In this document: positions 5,360 to 6,407 of the stretch, in pieces | Layout: every line of letters begins with the position of its first letter | How positions within the stretch are numbered: position 1 is the stretch's first letter | Assembly (NCBI GenBank): GCA_041163945.1 | Contig: JBEAQJ010000123.1 | Span: forward strand, 1-6,407 | Length of the DNA: 6,407 nt | Direction of reading: 5' to 3' | DNA from: Roseicyclus sp041163945 | GTDB taxonomy: Bacteria; Pseudomonadota; Alphaproteobacteria; Rhodobacterales; Rhodobacteraceae | Translations under genes and position numbers: made by a program | Notes under the pieces: generated by a model | Told to the model about the DNA's origin: nothing | Databases searched by the model: none | What the model saw: only the letters and a program-made list of their open reading frames with translations

Positions 5360-6407
5360 TGGGATTTGTCTTGGGATTGGCCGCAGCGCTTTGGGCGCTG
5401 GGGCATTGGATGGGGGCGCCCCACCGCGCCCGATGGGTGATGCTGGGGGTCTTGTATCTGGCGGTGCTCGCGGTGCAGATCGGGCTGCCCATAGATCACC
5501 CGTTGCGGCAAGCCAGTGGTGGGTCGTTGGGCGAATGGCTGTTTCTGGGCGGCCTGGTGGCGCTGGTGCTGATCTATCGCCAAGGGCTGGGCCGATTGCG
5601 CATGCGTGCCGCCGACCGCGCGGCGCGTGATGCCGCCGCTGCCCCGCCCGTATCGCCCGCAGGGCCGTTTTCGGATGCGGAACTGGAACGCTACGCCCGC
5701 CACATCACCCTGCGCGAGATCGGCGGGCAGGGCCAGCGCGCTCTGAAAGGGGCGCGTGTTCTGGTCGTGGGGGCCGGCGGGCTGGGTGCGCCGGCGTTGC
5801 TCTACCTGGCTGCGGCGGGCGTTGGGCGGATCGGCGTGATCGATGCCGATGTTGTCAGCCTGTCGAACCTTCAGCGGCAGGTGATCCACACCGATGACCG
5901 CCAGGGCATGCCCAAGGTGTTTTCGGCGCAGCGCGCCATGGCCGCCATCAACCCGCATGTCGACATCCGCCCCTACAACCGCATGCTGACCGACGATATC
6001 GCGGCCGATCTGTTTGCCCAATATGATCTGATCCTGGATGGCACCGACAGCTTTGCGGTCCGTGCAATGATCAACCGCGCTGCCGTGGCCGCGGGCAAGC
6101 CTGTCGTGGCCGGGGCGATTTCGGCTTGGGAAGGGCAGGTGACGGTCTATGATCCCGCGCGGGGGGCGCCGTGCATGGCGTGCATCTTTCCCCAAGCGCC
6201 CGCGCCGGGGCTGGCGGCCACCTGTGCCGAAACCGGCGTGGTCGGCGCCTTGCCCGGCGTGGTTGGCGCGATGATGGCGATGGAGGCGATCAAGCGCATC
6301 ACCGGCGCGGGCGAGGGGTTGGCGGGCCGGATGCTGATCCATGATGCGCTGCGCGCCGAGAGCCGCGAGATCCGGCTGGCCCGGCGGCCCGATTGCCCGG
6401 TTTGCGG
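5359..6407 (+). CDS. moeB: Membrane-anchored MoeB/ThiF-type E1 adenylyltransferase (3' end outside window)
   Basis: 349 full codons plus a partial Gly codon are visible. Residues 1-77 hold three likely membrane segments (about 2-20, 26-45 and 58-74). A charged Arg/Ala-rich linker (75-100) follows, then a complete ThiF/MoeB domain. Its marks are FSDAELERYARHITLREIGGQGQ (104-126), nucleotide-binding GAGGLG (138-143), IDADVVSLSNLQRQ (161-174), Lys186, DGTDS (227-231) and two zinc-binding pairs, CMAC (272-275) and CPVC (346-349). Such enzymes adenylate the C-terminal Gly-Gly of a sulfur carrier (MoaD for molybdopterin, ThiS for thiamin). TCAETGV at 288-294 matches the MoeB region. MoeB is normally soluble and about 250 residues, so the N-terminal module is an extra; I believe relatives with it exist in Rhodobacterales. 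The ATG shares its A with the dut stop (TGATG), implying coupled translation. MoeB versus ThiF or HesA specificity is not settled. Confidence 0.9.
   Translation, partial: MGFVLGLAAALWALGHWMGAPHRARWVMLGVLYLAVLAVQIGLPIDHPLRQASGGSLGEWLFLGGLVALVLIYRQGLGRLRMRAADRAARDAAAAPPVSPAGPFSDAELERYARHITLREIGGQGQRALKGARVLVVGAGGLGAPALLYLAAAGVGRIGVIDADVVSLSNLQRQVIHTDDRQGMPKVFSAQRAMAAINPHVDIRPYNRMLTDDIAADLFAQYDLILDGTDSFAVRAMINRAAVAAGKPVVAGAISAWEGQVTVYDPARGAPCMACIFPQAPAPGLAATCAETGVVGALPGVVGAMMAMEAIKRITGAGEGLAGRMLIHDALRAESREIRLARRPDCPVC

Noticed and set aside
5236..6342. A 368-codon minus-strand frame opposite moeB
   Set aside because: It has the same mirror-frame character, and moeB has all its catalytic and zinc motifs on the plus strand.
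1..6407. Mobile elements, CRISPR arrays, tRNA or rRNA genes, defence system
   Set aside because: I saw no terminal inverted repeats, transposase motifs, regularly spaced repeats or RNA gene signatures by eye. All recognisable genes are chromosomal housekeeping or stress genes.

Overview
The window is high-GC bacterial DNA (about two-thirds G+C, mostly G/C at third codon positions). It most resembles an alphaproteobacterium of the Rhodobacterales (Rhodobacter/Paracoccus-like). This rests on the RpoHII-type sigma factor with a MALD start, the TSGPTHEPIDPVR form of CoaBC, the order coaBC-dut-moeB, and a MoeB with a membrane-anchoring N-terminus. The assignment comes from recalled families, not from a search.

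Layout. (1) Positions 1-1505, minus strand: a ComM/YifB-type AAA+ ATPase, complete at its N-terminus and cut by the window edge a few residues before its expected C-terminus. (2) Positions 1506-1722: a divergent intergenic region. It holds an imperfect inverted repeat against the comM start, a perfect 8-bp GC hairpin, and an ECF-sigma-like promoter (TGAACC-N16-CGTAGA) facing the sigma factor gene. (3) Positions 1723-3564, plus strand: rpoHII, then a probable 46-residue secreted or membrane microprotein that overlaps the end of rpoHII and appears to start at ATT behind a perfect Shine-Dalgarno, then a ChaN-like (DUF399) secreted protein. (4) Positions 3649-6407, plus strand: coaBC (coenzyme A synthesis), dut (dUTPase), and a moeB/thiF-like E1 adenylyltransferase with three predicted membrane segments, running off the right edge.

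The right half is a compact housekeeping set: CoA synthesis, nucleotide-pool sanitation and sulfur-carrier activation. Genes are close (46 nt from coaBC to dut) or overlapping (TGATG from dut to moeB), as in an operon. The left half pairs a DNA-processing ATPase with a stress sigma factor. The small ORF and chaN follow rpoHII closely enough to be cotranscribed, so they may share its stress regulation; this is inference.

I see no mobile element, CRISPR array, tRNA, rRNA or phage feature. No clearly new multi-gene system is visible. The least ordinary signals are the ATT-initiated microprotein, the ECF-like promoter of rpoHII, and the membrane-anchored MoeB.
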